NCBI GenBank assembly: GCA_923172585.1 | Contig: OV298644.1 | Location: forward strand, 1,847,362 to 1,911,361 | Direction of reading: 5' to 3' | Length of the DNA stretch: 64,000 nucleotides | Source of the DNA: Haemophilus influenzae | GTDB taxonomy: Bacteria > Pseudomonadota > Gammaproteobacteria > Enterobacterales > Pasteurellaceae | Shown here: one piece after another, positions 20,213 to 29,933 of the stretch | Numbering within the stretch: the stretch's first letter is position 1 | How the letters are laid out: each line of letters opens with the position of its first letter | Position numbers and translations under genes: made by a program | The notes under the pieces: generated by a model | The model's input: the letters and a program-made list of their open reading frames with translations, nothing else | Databases searched by the model: none | Told to the model about the DNA's origin: nothing

Positions 20213-21907
20213 TTATTCCGCCCAGTATTTTTTCCTCGTCGTTTTACCAATACCTGGATTAAAGCTATTGGTTGGATCCAACTCTTTATAGAATTTTCTC
20301 AAGGTTGGTTTAGCCTCGTATAAATGCCCTACATTGTGTTCGGCTGGGTATTGCGCACCACGCTTGTCAAGTAATTTCAACATTTCGTATTCTAGTTCTT
20401 CATAATCATAACCTTTTTTTACAATGTAATCTTGGTGAAAGACATGGCACATAAAATGCCCGTAGTAAAGTTTAGAGATAATTCTGTTATCAATTTCTGG
20501 CGGTAACACTTCAAACCAATCTTGATCATTGCGACGTAATGCAACATCTAAAGCAACTATTTCTTCTACTTCTTTTTCGTGAATTGCACGATAACGAATT
20601 GCAGCACTTGCAACAGCGAAACGATGAAGCATTGCTGCTTGGGTTTCGATTGCATTACATTCAAAATAGCCACCTTTTGAGCCATCTGCAATGTAGGATT
20701 CCAAATATTCACGGGCTTCTTGAATGCCTTTTCCACCCATTTTGATAATTAAGTGATGCTCGTATTTGTTGCGATAATCCCATAAGCTTTGTGGAAGATG
20801 TTCTGGGATGAATTTAGACACAGTTTGCATAAATTTATCGCTTAAATGTTGTGGTAAAAAGAAGAATTTTTTGCCGATGCGATCCACGTTTGATTTTAAG
20901 GAAAAGAGTTTTGGTAGCCAATGTGTACCAAACTTTTTAATGACCCAAAAGGTATCTTTGCCATATTTTGCTGCGATGTCAAATGCATCACGATGGATAT
21001 ATTCACCTGAAATGGGTAGCACTTCGAAGTTTACTAACATGTGGCGACGAATATCGCTCAACACAGAAGTTTGATTGGTGCCGATATAGAAAACAGCCGT
21101 CTCTTTTTCAAGCGGAAAGGTGTCTAAACGAACCGCAAAGACAGCAAGTTTTCCTGCACAGCCTGAGGCTTCATAGTGGCGAGCTGGGTCGGCATTAAAA
21201 CGAGCAGGGGAGCCTTCATCAACTTGACGAACATAGTTGCAGTAGTAATGGTCGTGACCATGTCCGCAATCTTGTCGAATATCTTTAACCTGATAACGTT
21301 TTTCTTGTAGATTAGTTAAAATTTCTTCAGGAGTTTCTCCTAAATCAATGCCTAAATGATTTTTTAGTTCTAATTCACCTTTTTCATTAAGTTGAGCGTA
21401 AAGTGCCATTTCTGTATAGGCTGGTCCACGTTGAACTAATGCTCCACCTGAGTTGTTACAAATCCCACCAATAACTGATGCACCAATGCAAGATGAGCCA
21501 ATAACAGAGTGGGGTTCACGACCAAACGGTTTAAGTTGATTTTCTAATTCATTGAGTGTAGAGCCTGGTAAGCAAATAACTTGGGAAGCGTTATTGATGA
21601 GTTGGATTCCGTCAATTCGCATTGTATTGATGACGACAATATCGCGATCATAATCATTGCCATCTGGTGTAGAGCCACCAGTTAAACCTGTATTCGCCGC
21701 TTGGTTTATAACAATAACATCATGTTCAACGCAAACTTTTACAATGTTCCAAAACTCAAGTAGAGTGGCAGGGCGAACAACAGCTAGGGCGTTTCCTGTT
21801 CCAAATCGATAACCACTTCGATAAGCTTCTGTTTTAGTTGGATCAGTAATAATATAACGAGAGCCAACAATATCGGTCAGTCGTGAAATGAGTTGTTGAA
21901 CAGACAT
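20213..21907 (-). CDS. dld: quinone-dependent D-lactate dehydrogenase
   Basis: A peripheral inner-membrane flavoprotein that oxidises D-lactate to pyruvate and passes electrons to quinone. The product is 564 residues (E. coli 571). It shows the FAD-binding segment NQAANTGLTGGSTPDG, GREPHSVIGSSCIGASVIGG, and the C-terminal dld domain ending HNVGHLYEAKPTLRKFYKELDP. Lactate is a main carbon source for H. influenzae. It is single-gene, flanked on both sides by insertion scars, and itself intact. Confidence 0.96.
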   Translation of the reverse strand: MSVQQLISRLTDIVGSRYIITDPTKTEAYRSGYRFGTGNALAVVRPATLLEFWNIVKVCVEHDVIVINQAANTGLTGGSTPDGNDYDRDIVVINTMRIDGIQLINNASQVICLPGSTLNELENQLKPFGREPHSVIGSSCIGASVIGGICNNSGGALVQRGPAYTEMALYAQLNEKGELELKNHLGIDLGETPEEILTNLQEKRYQVKDIRQDCGHGHDHYYCNYVRQVDEGSPARFNADPARHYEASGCAGKLAVFAVRLDTFPLEKETAVFYIGTNQTSVLSDIRRHMLVNFEVLPISGEYIHRDAFDIAAKYGKDTFWVIKKFGTHWLPKLFSLKSNVDRIGKKFFFLPQHLSDKFMQTVSKFIPEHLPQSLWDYRNKYEHHLIIKMGGKGIQEAREYLESYIADGSKGGYFECNAIETQAAMLHRFAVASAAIRYRAIHEKEVEEIVALDVALRRNDQDWFEVLPPEIDNRIISKLYYGHFMCHVFHQDYIVKKGYDYEELEYEMLKLLDKRGAQYPAEHNVGHLYEAKPTLRKFYKELDPTNSFNPGIGKTTRKKYWAE

Positions 21908-22044
21908 TTTATTATCCTCTTGTAATAAGAATTAATAGCACTATAACAGAATAATTCCCATTTGGATAAGGATATTTTAGGCTTTAATCGGTGTTTTTTT
22001 GGAATTGCTCTGCATATAAAGAAAATTCTCTCTTTATGATAGGT

Positions 22045-22380
22045 TCAGTGCCGTATGGGTATTTCAATCACTCAATATCAGCAATGCAAAATCCGTTGAA
22101 ACCTTTAAAGATAAAGAAAAATATTATTTAACAAACGAAACTTTTACTGAAATACAACCTATTGATATGCCAAACGAACGTAATATTCAAAATTATCACT
22201 CGACTTACAACAACATTCGGGATTGGCTTGGTTATCAAAAAGCTGGCGAGGAAAAAGCAAAGTCGACCATCAATTAGGAATTGGGATGAGGTAGTTTTTG
22301 AAGTGAATTTTAAGCACAATAAAAAAACATCAGAATTTTTAGCCGCACTTTCTAAAGTATCCGCTAATTTACATAAATGA
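22045..22380 (+). pseudogene. hsdR: hsdR remnant (type I restriction enzyme R subunit, C-terminal part)
   Basis: The segment encodes NYHSTYNNIRDWLGYQKAGE and EEKAKSTIN, then after a frame change NWDEVVFEVNFKHNKKTSEF. These resemble the EcoR124-type HsdR stretch YNDIRDW...EK.KSTIDWDDVVFEVDLLKSQ...EHNKK. An AATTAGG-like 7-bp insertion near 22273-22283 causes the frame break, and the LLKSQEINLDYIL part is deleted. It is clearly non-functional. No hsdM or hsdS is nearby. The family call is from memory of motifs, so it is moderate. Confidence 0.5.
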
Positions 22381-22391
22381 TTTAACCCTAC

Positions 22392-22682
22392 CTATGCTGC
22401 TACTCTTTTAATTTTATGAACAGTATTTTCTGTTTCTTTCATATTATCTTTTGATAATTGAGTAAGATAATTAGGCATGGTTTGTTTGAATAAAGATAAA
22501 TTTTTTAAAATTTTGGATTTACCATGCGTTTCAATCAATGCTAAATCAAACTGTTCTGAAAGCTTATTATCATTCATTTCTATAATAGATTCTCTTTCAT
22601 CCACAAAAAATTTCTGCAGGCAATGGTGTAAATCCTTAATTGAAATGAGTTTACGTAATATGCCATCCATTCCAATTTCTTA
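22392..22682 (-). pseudogene. arcB: arcB 3' fragment (receiver end plus HPt domain, truncated)
   Basis: The 92-codon fragment begins GMDGILRKLISIKDLHHCLQ, the last helix of a response-regulator receiver (ArcB: GMDDVLSKPLS). It continues into an HPt domain: SLFKQTMPNYLTQLSK followed by TVHKIKRVAA around the phospho-accepting His. ArcB reads HKIKGAAGSVGL here. The fragment stops just after the His at the border with the hsdR remnant, so the HPt fold is incomplete. A complete arcB is expected elsewhere in the genome. Confidence 0.7.
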
Positions 22683-22798
22683 ATGTTCCTGCTCGCTTTA
22701 CATAACATTGACGGTAAAAAATCATAAATACCATTCTAATAGTTTTCTCGCAAATGTTGGGCGATTTCTATAATTTCACAAATCTTTTTACATAAATT

Positions 22799-23161
22799 TG
22801 GGGTTTATTTAACAATGAAATTATGGCTTATAATTTAGTGCTAAGTCCGAACTTTGAGTAAATTAACCAAATGATGAAACAAGCCGTAGCAAGGCTTGAT
22901 GAAGCAAAACCGATTTTACATTCCGACCAAGGTTGGCAATATCAGATGATAGATTATCAACACATACTCAGGGAGAATAGCATTCAAAGTATGTCAAGAA
23001 GGGAAATTGTTTAGATAACAGTAGAATGGAAAGCTTCTTTAGATGTTTTAATAACTGGAAAAAAACTCCATGAGCGTATTCAGAAGAGGCTAAAGACTGA
23101 GCCCTGTAAATGACAGAACTCAGTCCTTGAGCTAAATAAGTCTAACTTTTTGGGGTCAGAT
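22799..23161 (+). mobile_element. IS3-family (IS150-like) transposase remnant with right inverted repeat
   Basis: The translation contains GLFNNEIMAYNLVLSPNFE, then [18 protein letters not shown] with the second catalytic Asp, then [15 protein letters not shown] with the catalytic Glu follows in another frame. Several stops and a frameshift break it, and the N-terminal part of orfB and all of orfA are missing. The right end TCTAACTTTTTGGGGTCA (23141-23158) looks like the terminal inverted repeat of IS150-type elements. Confidence 0.7.
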
Positions 23162-23181
23162 CATTTATCAATAAACTGATC

Positions 23182-23205
23182 AAAAAAACCGAACTTAATG
23201 TTCGC
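23182..23205 (-). terminator. mepS terminator
   Basis: On the minus strand CGAAC ATTAA GTTCG is followed by GTTTTTTT, about 13 nt after the mepS stop. Confidence 0.7.
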
Positions 23206-23217
23206 TTTTCTTTTTCA

Positions 23218-23769
23218 TTACATAATACGACGCGATTGAGTGTAGGTTCTAGCCCAATATTTTTCATCAAGGGAACTTATTGTCACGCCTTGCCCTGTAC
23301 TTGCGTGCATAAATTGGTTATTACCAATATAAACACCAACGTGATTATTTTTACGGAAGAAAACTAAATCGCCTTTTTTAAGTTCTGATTTATTAATTTT
23401 TCTACCTAAATGACGCTGTTCAGCCGTAGAACGAGGCAATTCAATACCAAAAACTTCAGAAAAAGTAGTTTGCATAAATGCTGAACAATCAATACCACGT
23501 TTAGTCGTACCGCCCATACGATAGCGAGTGCCAACCCATTCATTATAAACACTGGATAGAGCCTTATCGCCCATCAAAGCAGAGGAACGGTTTGTTCTCA
23601 CTTTGTGAAAAATGCCTGTTCGATTATCTTTTTCTAAATTATTAATTAAACCAGTTAATTGAATATCATCATTTTCTGAAATAACCTGATGACTTACCGT
23701 TCGTGGTGCATTAGAACAAGCGGTTGCTAATACAGCTAAACCAATAATAACTAAAATTCTTTTCAACAT
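23218..23769 (-). CDS. mepS: MepS-like murein DD-endopeptidase, NlpC/P60 lipoprotein
   Basis: An outer-membrane lipoprotein predicted to cleave peptidoglycan cross-links during growth. The product is 183 residues with the lipobox VLATAC at residues 13-18. The NlpC/P60 domain has the catalytic Cys in RGIDCSAFMQTTF, the His in NHVGVYIGNNQF and a third polar residue (His) in QFMHAST. It resembles E. coli MepS (Spr) throughout (GTRYRMGGTTKRGIDCS). It is single-gene. Confidence 0.9.
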   Translation of the reverse strand: MLKRILVIIGLAVLATACSNAPRTVSHQVISENDDIQLTGLINNLEKDNRTGIFHKVRTNRSSALMGDKALSSVYNEWVGTRYRMGGTTKRGIDCSAFMQTTFSEVFGIELPRSTAEQRHLGRKINKSELKKGDLVFFRKNNHVGVYIGNNQFMHASTGQGVTISSLDEKYWARTYTQSRRIM

Positions 23770-23884
23770 AATTTCAAATAATTAAAAGAAATAAAATTTC
23801 GCAGTGGCTATCAAAATTTGAATAAAATTGCCAGTAAAAATCCAATTCTAATGGAATTTTTGTGATCTTTTACACAAATTTGAC

Positions 23885-25333
23885 TTAATTTGTTCCACCA
23901 ACAGTAATTTCATCAATTTTTAGTGCTGGCTGCCCTACGCCAACAGGTACACTTTGTCCCTCTTTACCACAAACCCCGATACCTAAATCAAGTTCTGATT
24001 TATCTGCAACCATAGAAATCTTTTGCATCACTTCAATGCCACTGCCGATTAAAGTTGCACCCTTAACTGGTTTCGTGATTTTTCCTTTTTCAATTAAATA
24101 AGCTTCTGAAGTGGAAAATACAAATTTACCAGAGGTAATATCCACTTGCCCTCCACCAAAGTGCGGTGCATAAATCCCCTGTTTTACAGAAGCAATCAAA
24201 TCATCAAACTGACTTTGTCCAGCAAGCATATAGGTGTTAGTCATTCTAGGCATTGGTAAATGGGCGTAAGACTCACGTCGTCCATTTCCCGTAGGTGCTA
24301 CGCCCATCAAACGGGCATTCATTTTATCTTGCATGTAACCTTGCAAAATCCCGTCTTTGATGAGTACATTGCACTGGCTTGGCACACCTTCATCATCAAT
24401 AGTTAGTGAACCTCGACGATTTTCTATCGTGCCATCATCCACAATCGTACATAACGGTGAAGTCACTTGCTCACCAATCTTGCCTGTAAAAAGTGAACTT
24501 TCTTTACGGTTAAAATCCCCTTCTAAACCGTGCCCAACAGCCTCATGTAACAACACACCTGGCCAACCAGCACCTAACACAACAGGCATCAATCCGGCAG
24601 GTGCTGCAACTGCACTAAGGTTTACTAAGGCTTGACGAACCGCTTCTTTAGCAAAAAGTACTGCTCTAATATCGCCATCAACAACTTCAAAGAACCAATC
24701 TAAACCGAAACGCCCACCAGAACCACAACTTCCTCGTTCACGTTTTCCATTTTCCTCTACTAACACAGAAATAGATAAGCGAACTAAAGGGCGAATATCT
24801 GCGGCTAATGTGCCATCCGTCGCCATAATTAATACTTCTTCATAAACGGAACTGAGGCTTGCTGAAACCTTGGTTACACGATGATCTTCTGCGCGTGCTG
24901 TACGATCAACCAAATGTAATAGCTCAATTTTTTTCTCTTTAGTCAAACTTTCCAAAGGATTAATCGCCGCATAACGAGCAATAGGATTTACAACATTAAA
25001 AGCGGATGGCGAAATCAAATTCCCCTGTTTGACTTGCGCAATTCCCTTTACCGCCTCCGCACATTGCTGCAAAGAAGCAAGATTAATTTGATCGGCATAA
25101 GCAAACCCCGTTTTCTCGCCAGAAACAGCCCGAACGCCAACGCCACGATCAATATGAAAACCGCCTTCTTTTATAATGCCGTCTTCTAATACCCAACTTT
25201 CATCTTGGCTAAGTTGAAAATACAGATCGGCATAATCAATATTGCGATGCGACATAATGTCAAAAATATTGAGTAATGTTTGAGTTGAAAGATTGCTTGG
25301 TGTGAGTAATGTATTTGAAACTTGGTTTAACAT
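23885..25333 (-). CDS. tldD: metalloprotease TldD
   Basis: A subunit of the TldD/TldE zinc peptidase that degrades unfolded peptides and matures microcins and CcdA. The product is 482 residues. The metal motif HEAVGH lies in [18 protein letters not shown], and the third ligand Cys is in [15 protein letters not shown] near the C-terminus. No tldE/pmbA is adjacent here, as is usual for gammaproteobacteria. It is single-gene between mepS and rsmI on the same strand. Confidence 0.93.
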   Translation of the reverse strand: MLNQVSNTLLTPSNLSTQTLLNIFDIMSHRNIDYADLYFQLSQDESWVLEDGIIKEGGFHIDRGVGVRAVSGEKTGFAYADQINLASLQQCAEAVKGIAQVKQGNLISPSAFNVVNPIARYAAINPLESLTKEKKIELLHLVDRTARAEDHRVTKVSASLSSVYEEVLIMATDGTLAADIRPLVRLSISVLVEENGKRERGSCGSGGRFGLDWFFEVVDGDIRAVLFAKEAVRQALVNLSAVAAPAGLMPVVLGAGWPGVLLHEAVGHGLEGDFNRKESSLFTGKIGEQVTSPLCTIVDDGTIENRRGSLTIDDEGVPSQCNVLIKDGILQGYMQDKMNARLMGVAPTGNGRRESYAHLPMPRMTNTYMLAGQSQFDDLIASVKQGIYAPHFGGGQVDITSGKFVFSTSEAYLIEKGKITKPVKGATLIGSGIEVMQKISMVADKSELDLGIGVCGKEGQSVPVGVGQPALKIDEITVGGTN

Positions 25334-25434
25334 ATTTTTTCCAGTCTAAAGTAAATATTTTGTGAGTGCTTGTATCCGTTTAATACAACAGCACAGATTA
25401 AAATCGGATTAATAAAGTGCGGTTGATTTTGAGG

Positions 25435-26286
25435 TTATTTTTCCAAATGCGCTAATCCAAATTGATACAAAGCATTCTTCTTATAACCATACAACTCAGC
25501 AACTATAGCTGCTGCTTTTTTAAGTGGCAATTCTTCTGCAATTAACTCAAGTGCCTTTACCGCTTGCGGCGAAATTTCATCGTTATTGTCAGACTTTGGT
25601 TTGCCTTCCACAATCAAAACCATCTCGCCTTTTGTACGATTGGGATCTTCTAAAAGCCATTCGCGTAAATTTTTAATCGTATTCCCCGTAATCGTTTCCC
25701 AAGTTTTAGTCATTTCACGGGCTAACACAATATAGCGTCCTTCCCCTAGCACCGCTTGCATATCTTCTAGTGTATCTAAAATACGGTGAGTGGATTCATA
25801 AAAAATCAAAGTGCGGTCTTCTTCTGCGATATTTTCTAATTTATCTTTGCGTGCTTTACTTTTCGCAGGTAAAAAGCCTTCAAAACAAAATCTATCAGAA
25901 GCAATCCCCGATGCACAAAGAGCGGTAATTGCCGCACAAGCTCCTGGCAAAGGCACAACTCGAATGCCAGCTTCACGGCATTGGCGTACTAAATGAAAAC
26001 CAGGGTCACTGATTAATGGCGTCCCCGCATCAGAAATCAAAGCAATATTACTCCCCTGCTTGAGCTTTTCCACCAAAATATGTGCTTTTTCTTGTTCGTT
26101 ATGATCGTGCAAAGCAAAAAATGGCTTCTTAATGCCGTAATGGCTCAATAAAAGTCCACTATGGCGAGTATCTTCTGCTGCAATTAAATCCACTTGAGCA
26201 AAAGTCTCTAAAGCACGCTGGGTAATATCCTGTAAATTGCCAATGGGTGTGGCAACAATGTATAAAATTCCGGTTAAATCAGTCAT
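25435..26286 (-). CDS. rsmI: 16S rRNA (cytidine-1402-2'-O)-methyltransferase
   Basis: Methylates the ribose of C1402 in the ribosomal decoding centre using SAM. The product is 283 residues of the tetrapyrrole-methylase (SAM_MT class III) fold, with [16 protein letters not shown] at the N-terminus, [19 protein letters not shown] and [14 protein letters not shown] motifs. It is divergent from lpoA, as in E. coli (yraL/yraM), with 71 bp between starts. Confidence 0.95.
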   Translation of the reverse strand: MTDLTGILYIVATPIGNLQDITQRALETFAQVDLIAAEDTRHSGLLLSHYGIKKPFFALHDHNEQEKAHILVEKLKQGSNIALISDAGTPLISDPGFHLVRQCREAGIRVVPLPGACAAITALCASGIASDRFCFEGFLPAKSKARKDKLENIAEEDRTLIFYESTHRILDTLEDMQAVLGEGRYIVLAREMTKTWETITGNTIKNLREWLLEDPNRTKGEMVLIVEGKPKSDNNDEISPQAVKALELIAEELPLKKAAAIVAELYGYKKNALYQFGLAHLEK

Positions 26287-26357
26287 TTTTGTTTGCTTTT
26301 AAGTTATGAGATAAGTAAGATTTGCTACAACTATTGTCTGTTTATGATGGAGCAAAG

Positions 26358-28085
26358 ATGTCTATTCTATTACAAGGCGAACGTTTTAAAAAACGTTTAA
26401 TGCCAATTTTATTGTCAATGGCTTTAGCTGGCTGTTCAAATCTACTTGGTAGCAATTTCACGCAAACCTTACAAAAAGATGCAAATGCAAGTTCTGAATT
26501 TTATATAAACAAATTAGGGCAAACACAAGAACTTGAAGATCAACAAACCTATAAATTGCTCGCGGCTCGAGTGTTAATCCGTGAAAATAAGGTTAAACAA
26601 TCGGCAGCGTTATTGAGGGAATTAGGCGAATTAAATGATGCACAAAAATTAGATCGTGCATTAATTGAAGCGAGAATTTCTGCCGCAAAAAATGCCAATG
26701 AAGTCGCACAAAATCAATTACGTGCATTGGATTTAAATAAACTAAGCCCGTCACAAAAATCTCGTTATTACGAAACTTTAGCTATTGTTGCCGAAAACCG
26801 TAAAGACATGATTGAAGCGGTAAAAGCGCGGATAGAAATGGATAAGAATTTAACAGATGTACAACGCCGTCAAGATAACATTGATAAAACTTGGGCTTTA
26901 TTGCGTTCAGCGAATACTGGCGTTATTAATAATGCCTCTGATGAAGGTAATGCAGCTTTAGGCGGTTGGCTAACATTAATCAAAGCCTACAACGATTATA
27001 TTCGTCAGCCTGTACAATTAAGCCAAGCCTTACAAAGTTGGAAAAATGCTTATCCAAATCATGCAGCCGCAACGCTGTTCCCAAAAGAATTGCTTACATT
27101 GCTTAATTTCCAACAAACGAATGTGTCACAAATTGGTTTACTCTTGCCATTAAGTGGTGACGGACAAATTCTTGGTACAACCATTCAATCGGGTTTCAAC
27201 GACGCGAAAGGTAACTCAACCATTCCAGTGCAAGTGTTTGATACCTCAATGAATTCTGTACAAGATATCATTGCGCAAGCAAAACAAGCGGGGATTAAAA
27301 CCTTAGTCGGCCCATTACTAAAACAAAATCTTGATGTGATTTTAGCGGATCCTGCTCAAATTCAAGGTATGGATGTGCTTGCATTAAATGCCACACCAAA
27401 TTCTCGTGCGATTCCTCAACTTTGTTATTACGGACTTTCTCCAGAAGATGAAGCTGAATCTGCCGCCAATAAAATGTGGAACGATGGCGTGCGTAATCCA
27501 CTTGTCGCAATGCCGCAAAATGATTTAGGACAACGCGTAGGCAATGCCTTTAATGTACGTTGGCAGCAATTAGCAGGTACTGATGCGAATATCCGTTACT
27601 ACAATTTGCCTGCGGATGTGACCTATTTCGTTCAAGAAAATAACTCAAATACAACCGCACTTTATGCCGTAGCAAGTCCAACTGAACTGGCAGAAATGAA
27701 AGGTTATTTAACAAATATCGTACCTAATTTAGCGATTTATGCCAGTTCTCGAGCAAGCGCAAGTGCGACAAACACTAATACCGACTTCATCGCACAGATG
27801 AACGGTGTACAGTTTAGTGATATTCCATTTTTTAAAGATACCAATTCTCCACAATATCAGAAGTTAGCAAAATCCACGGGGGGCGAATATCAATTGATGC
27901 GTTTATATGCAATGGGTGCGGATGCGTGGTTGCTCATTAATCAATTTAATGAATTACGCCAAGTGCCAGGCTATCGCTTGAGTGGCTTAACAGGGATTTT
28001 AAGTGCTGATACCAACTGTAATGTTGAACGCGATATGACTTGGTATCAATATCAAGATGGTGCAATTGTACCAGTTGCAAACTAA
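26358..28085 (+). CDS. lpoA: LpoA, outer-membrane lipoprotein activator of PBP1A
   Basis: Activates the peptidoglycan synthase PBP1A from the outer membrane. The product is 575 residues from ATG 26358 (GGAG 5 nt upstream). An upstream in-frame ATG at 26322 would push the signal peptide inward. The lipobox is MALAGC near residue 26. A TPR-like N-terminal domain is followed by a periplasmic-binding-protein-like C-terminal domain ([20 protein letters not shown] onward). The stop overlaps the yraN start. Confidence 0.94.
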
Positions 28086-28444
28086 TGTTTTCTTTAAAAC
28101 GTCAGCAAGGGGCGAGCTTTGAGCATCAAGCTCGCCTTTTTTTAGAATCAAAAGGATTAACATTTATTGCGGCTAATCAAAATTTCAAATGTGGTGAACT
28201 TGATCTAATAATGAATGACAAAGAAACTATCGTCTTTGTTGAAGTTCGCCAACGAAGTCATTCCGCCTATGGTTCTGCTATAGAAAGCGTAGATTGGCGA
28301 AAACAACAAAAATGGTTAGATGCCGCAAATTTATGGCTTGCAAAACAAAATATGAGCTTAGAAGATGCTAATTGCCGCTTTGATTTAATCGCTTTTGGCA
28401 AAACACCTCAAGATATTCAATGGATTCCTAATTTTCTCGATTAA
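28085..28444 (+). CDS. yraN: YraN family (UPF0102) endonuclease-like protein
   Basis: A 119-residue protein from the ATG overlapping the lpoA stop (TAATG). It has the restriction-endonuclease-like core of UPF0102: GELDLIM with the acidic pair, then VFVEVRQRS (E-x-K/R type). No biochemical role is settled. It sits inside the conserved lpoA-yraN-diaA-dolP operon. Confidence 0.9.
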
Positions 28445-28456
28445 TGGCTTTTTATA

Positions 28457-29041
28457 ATGTTACAAAAAGTAAAAGATATTTATAGCGAAAGTATTCAAAT
28501 TCAAATTGCAGCATCAAGTATGCTTTCTGAAAATATTACCAACGCCACACAAATGGTAATCCAATGTTTATTAGGCGGTAATAAGGTTATCGCCTGTGGC
28601 GTCTCGCGTTCTTATGCTAATGCACAGTTTCTCGTCTCAAACTTACTTAATCGATATGATTTAGTTAGACCGAGCTTCCCGTCTGTGTTATTGAGCTTAG
28701 AAAGTGCGGTGGGTTCTTCACTTGTTTTTGAACAACCGCCTGAAGAATTGTATTGTCATCAATTTAATGCCATTGCAAAATCGGGCGACTTACTTATTGC
28801 TTTTGCACCTTTGGGGACAGAAAAAATCGTACTAAATATTATTTCTCATGCTGTCAGCAAAGAAGTTAATGTTATTGTGCTAACTGGCTCTAACAACGAT
28901 GCCATTCAAGGAATTTTAGCAGATAAGGATCTAGAAATATCAATCCCAGCCACCAAAGAAAGTCGTATCTTAGAGAACCATCTTTTTGTGATTAATGCAC
29001 TTTGTGAATTGGTTGATCAGACTTTATTCCCAAGTGCTTGA
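28457..29041 (+). CDS. diaA: DiaA, DnaA initiator-associating SIS-domain protein
   Basis: A 194-residue SIS-domain protein like E. coli DiaA, which tetramerises and promotes DnaA assembly at oriC. SIS elements are VIACGVSRSYANAQFLVSNL and DLLIAFAPLGTEKIVLNII. The paralog GmhA (heptose isomerase) is similar in size, but the position between yraN and dolP supports DiaA. The ATG lies 12 nt after yraN. Confidence 0.88.
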   Translation: MLQKVKDIYSESIQIQIAASSMLSENITNATQMVIQCLLGGNKVIACGVSRSYANAQFLVSNLLNRYDLVRPSFPSVLLSLESAVGSSLVFEQPPEELYCHQFNAIAKSGDLLIAFAPLGTEKIVLNIISHAVSKEVNVIVLTGSNNDAIQGILADKDLEISIPATKESRILENHLFVINALCELVDQTLFPSA

Positions 29042-29097
29042 CAGGAAAATAAATCACTTTCAAACTAATAGTAATTTAATCTAAAAAGGAGTTAATT

Positions 29098-29679
29098 ATG
29101 ACATTATCCCCGTTAAAAAAACTCGCTATCCTGCTTGGAGCGACTATTTTTCTACAAGGCTGTGTTGCAGCTGTGATTGGAGGTGGTGCTGTAGCAGCTA
29201 AAGTAGCTACCGATCCCCGAACGACAGGGACACAAATTGATGATGAAACCCTCGAATTTAAAGTAGAAAATGCTGTAGAAAAAGATGCCCAAATTAAGGC
29301 TGAAGGTCGTGTAAATGCAGTGTCTTACAATGGCCGAGTACTTTTAATAGGTCAAGTTCCTAATAGTGATGTAAAAGACACTGCCACAGCTCTTGCAAAA
29401 GGTGTTGAAGGTGTCAATGAAGTTTATAATGAACTAACTGTTAGCCCAAAAATCTCTTTTGCACAAATCAGTAAAGATAGTTGGCTCACAACGCAAGTTA
29501 AATCTAAGATGTTCGTTGATGGTCGAGTTAAAGCCACAGATGTCAAAGTGATTAGCGAAAATGGAGAAGTATTTTTACTGGGTAACGTCACACAATCTCA
29601 AGCCAATGCGGCAGCCGACATTGCCAGCAAAATCAGCGGCGTGAAAAAAGTAATTAAAGTATTCAAATACCTAGACTAA
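29098..29679 (+). CDS. dolP: DolP, BON-domain outer-membrane lipoprotein
   Basis: A 193-residue lipoprotein with lipobox IFLQGC near residue 22 and two BON domains (LEFKVENAVEKD...VLLIGQV and SWLTTQVKSKMF...VFLLGNV). E. coli DolP (YraP) localises to division sites and supports outer-membrane integrity and BAM function. It is the last gene of the lpoA operon, with RBS AAGGAG. Confidence 0.92.
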   Translation: MTLSPLKKLAILLGATIFLQGCVAAVIGGGAVAAKVATDPRTTGTQIDDETLEFKVENAVEKDAQIKAEGRVNAVSYNGRVLLIGQVPNSDVKDTATALAKGVEGVNEVYNELTVSPKISFAQISKDSWLTTQVKSKMFVDGRVKATDVKVISENGEVFLLGNVTQSQANAAADIASKISGVKKVIKVFKYLD

Positions 29680-29685
29680 TCCTTC

Positions 29686-29728
29686 AAAGTGCGGTGAAAA
29701 ATTCAACAAATTTTTACCGCACTTTTTC
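29686..29728 (+). terminator. dolP terminator (inverted uptake sequences)
   Basis: AAAGTGCGGT and ACCGCACTTT flank an inner AAAAATT/AATTTTT pairing, followed by a T-rich run. Confidence 0.8.
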
Positions 29729-29829
29729 TTATTTTTCTAAATAAAAAATTTTAATTTTTATTCTCACAAAAACCGTTTATTTTTAAATAAGTTATCTATT
29801 GTCAAGAATCAAATCAAAAAATTTATTAC

Positions 29830-29893
29830 TTGCGATCTTTTCTCAAACACATTATCTTGTGCATCGTTTTTATAAAAACACTATATCTTGTGT
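29830..29893 (+). promoter_or_regulatory. nrdAB promoter with two tandem NrdR boxes
   Basis: Two 16-bp palindromic sites are visible: ACACATTATCTTGTGC (29847-29862) and ACACTATATCTTGTGT (29878-29893). Both fit the NrdR-box consensus ACACWATATMTWGTGT. Their starts are 31 bp apart, three helical turns with a 15-bp gap, the classic NrdR arrangement. TTGCGA (29830-29835) and TATCTT (29853-29858) make a 17-bp spaced promoter whose -10 lies inside the first box, so NrdR binding would block it. Confidence 0.8.
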
Positions 29894-29933
29894 TTTAAAT
29901 CCTGTTTTAAATAACAACAAGAAGGCTAATACA

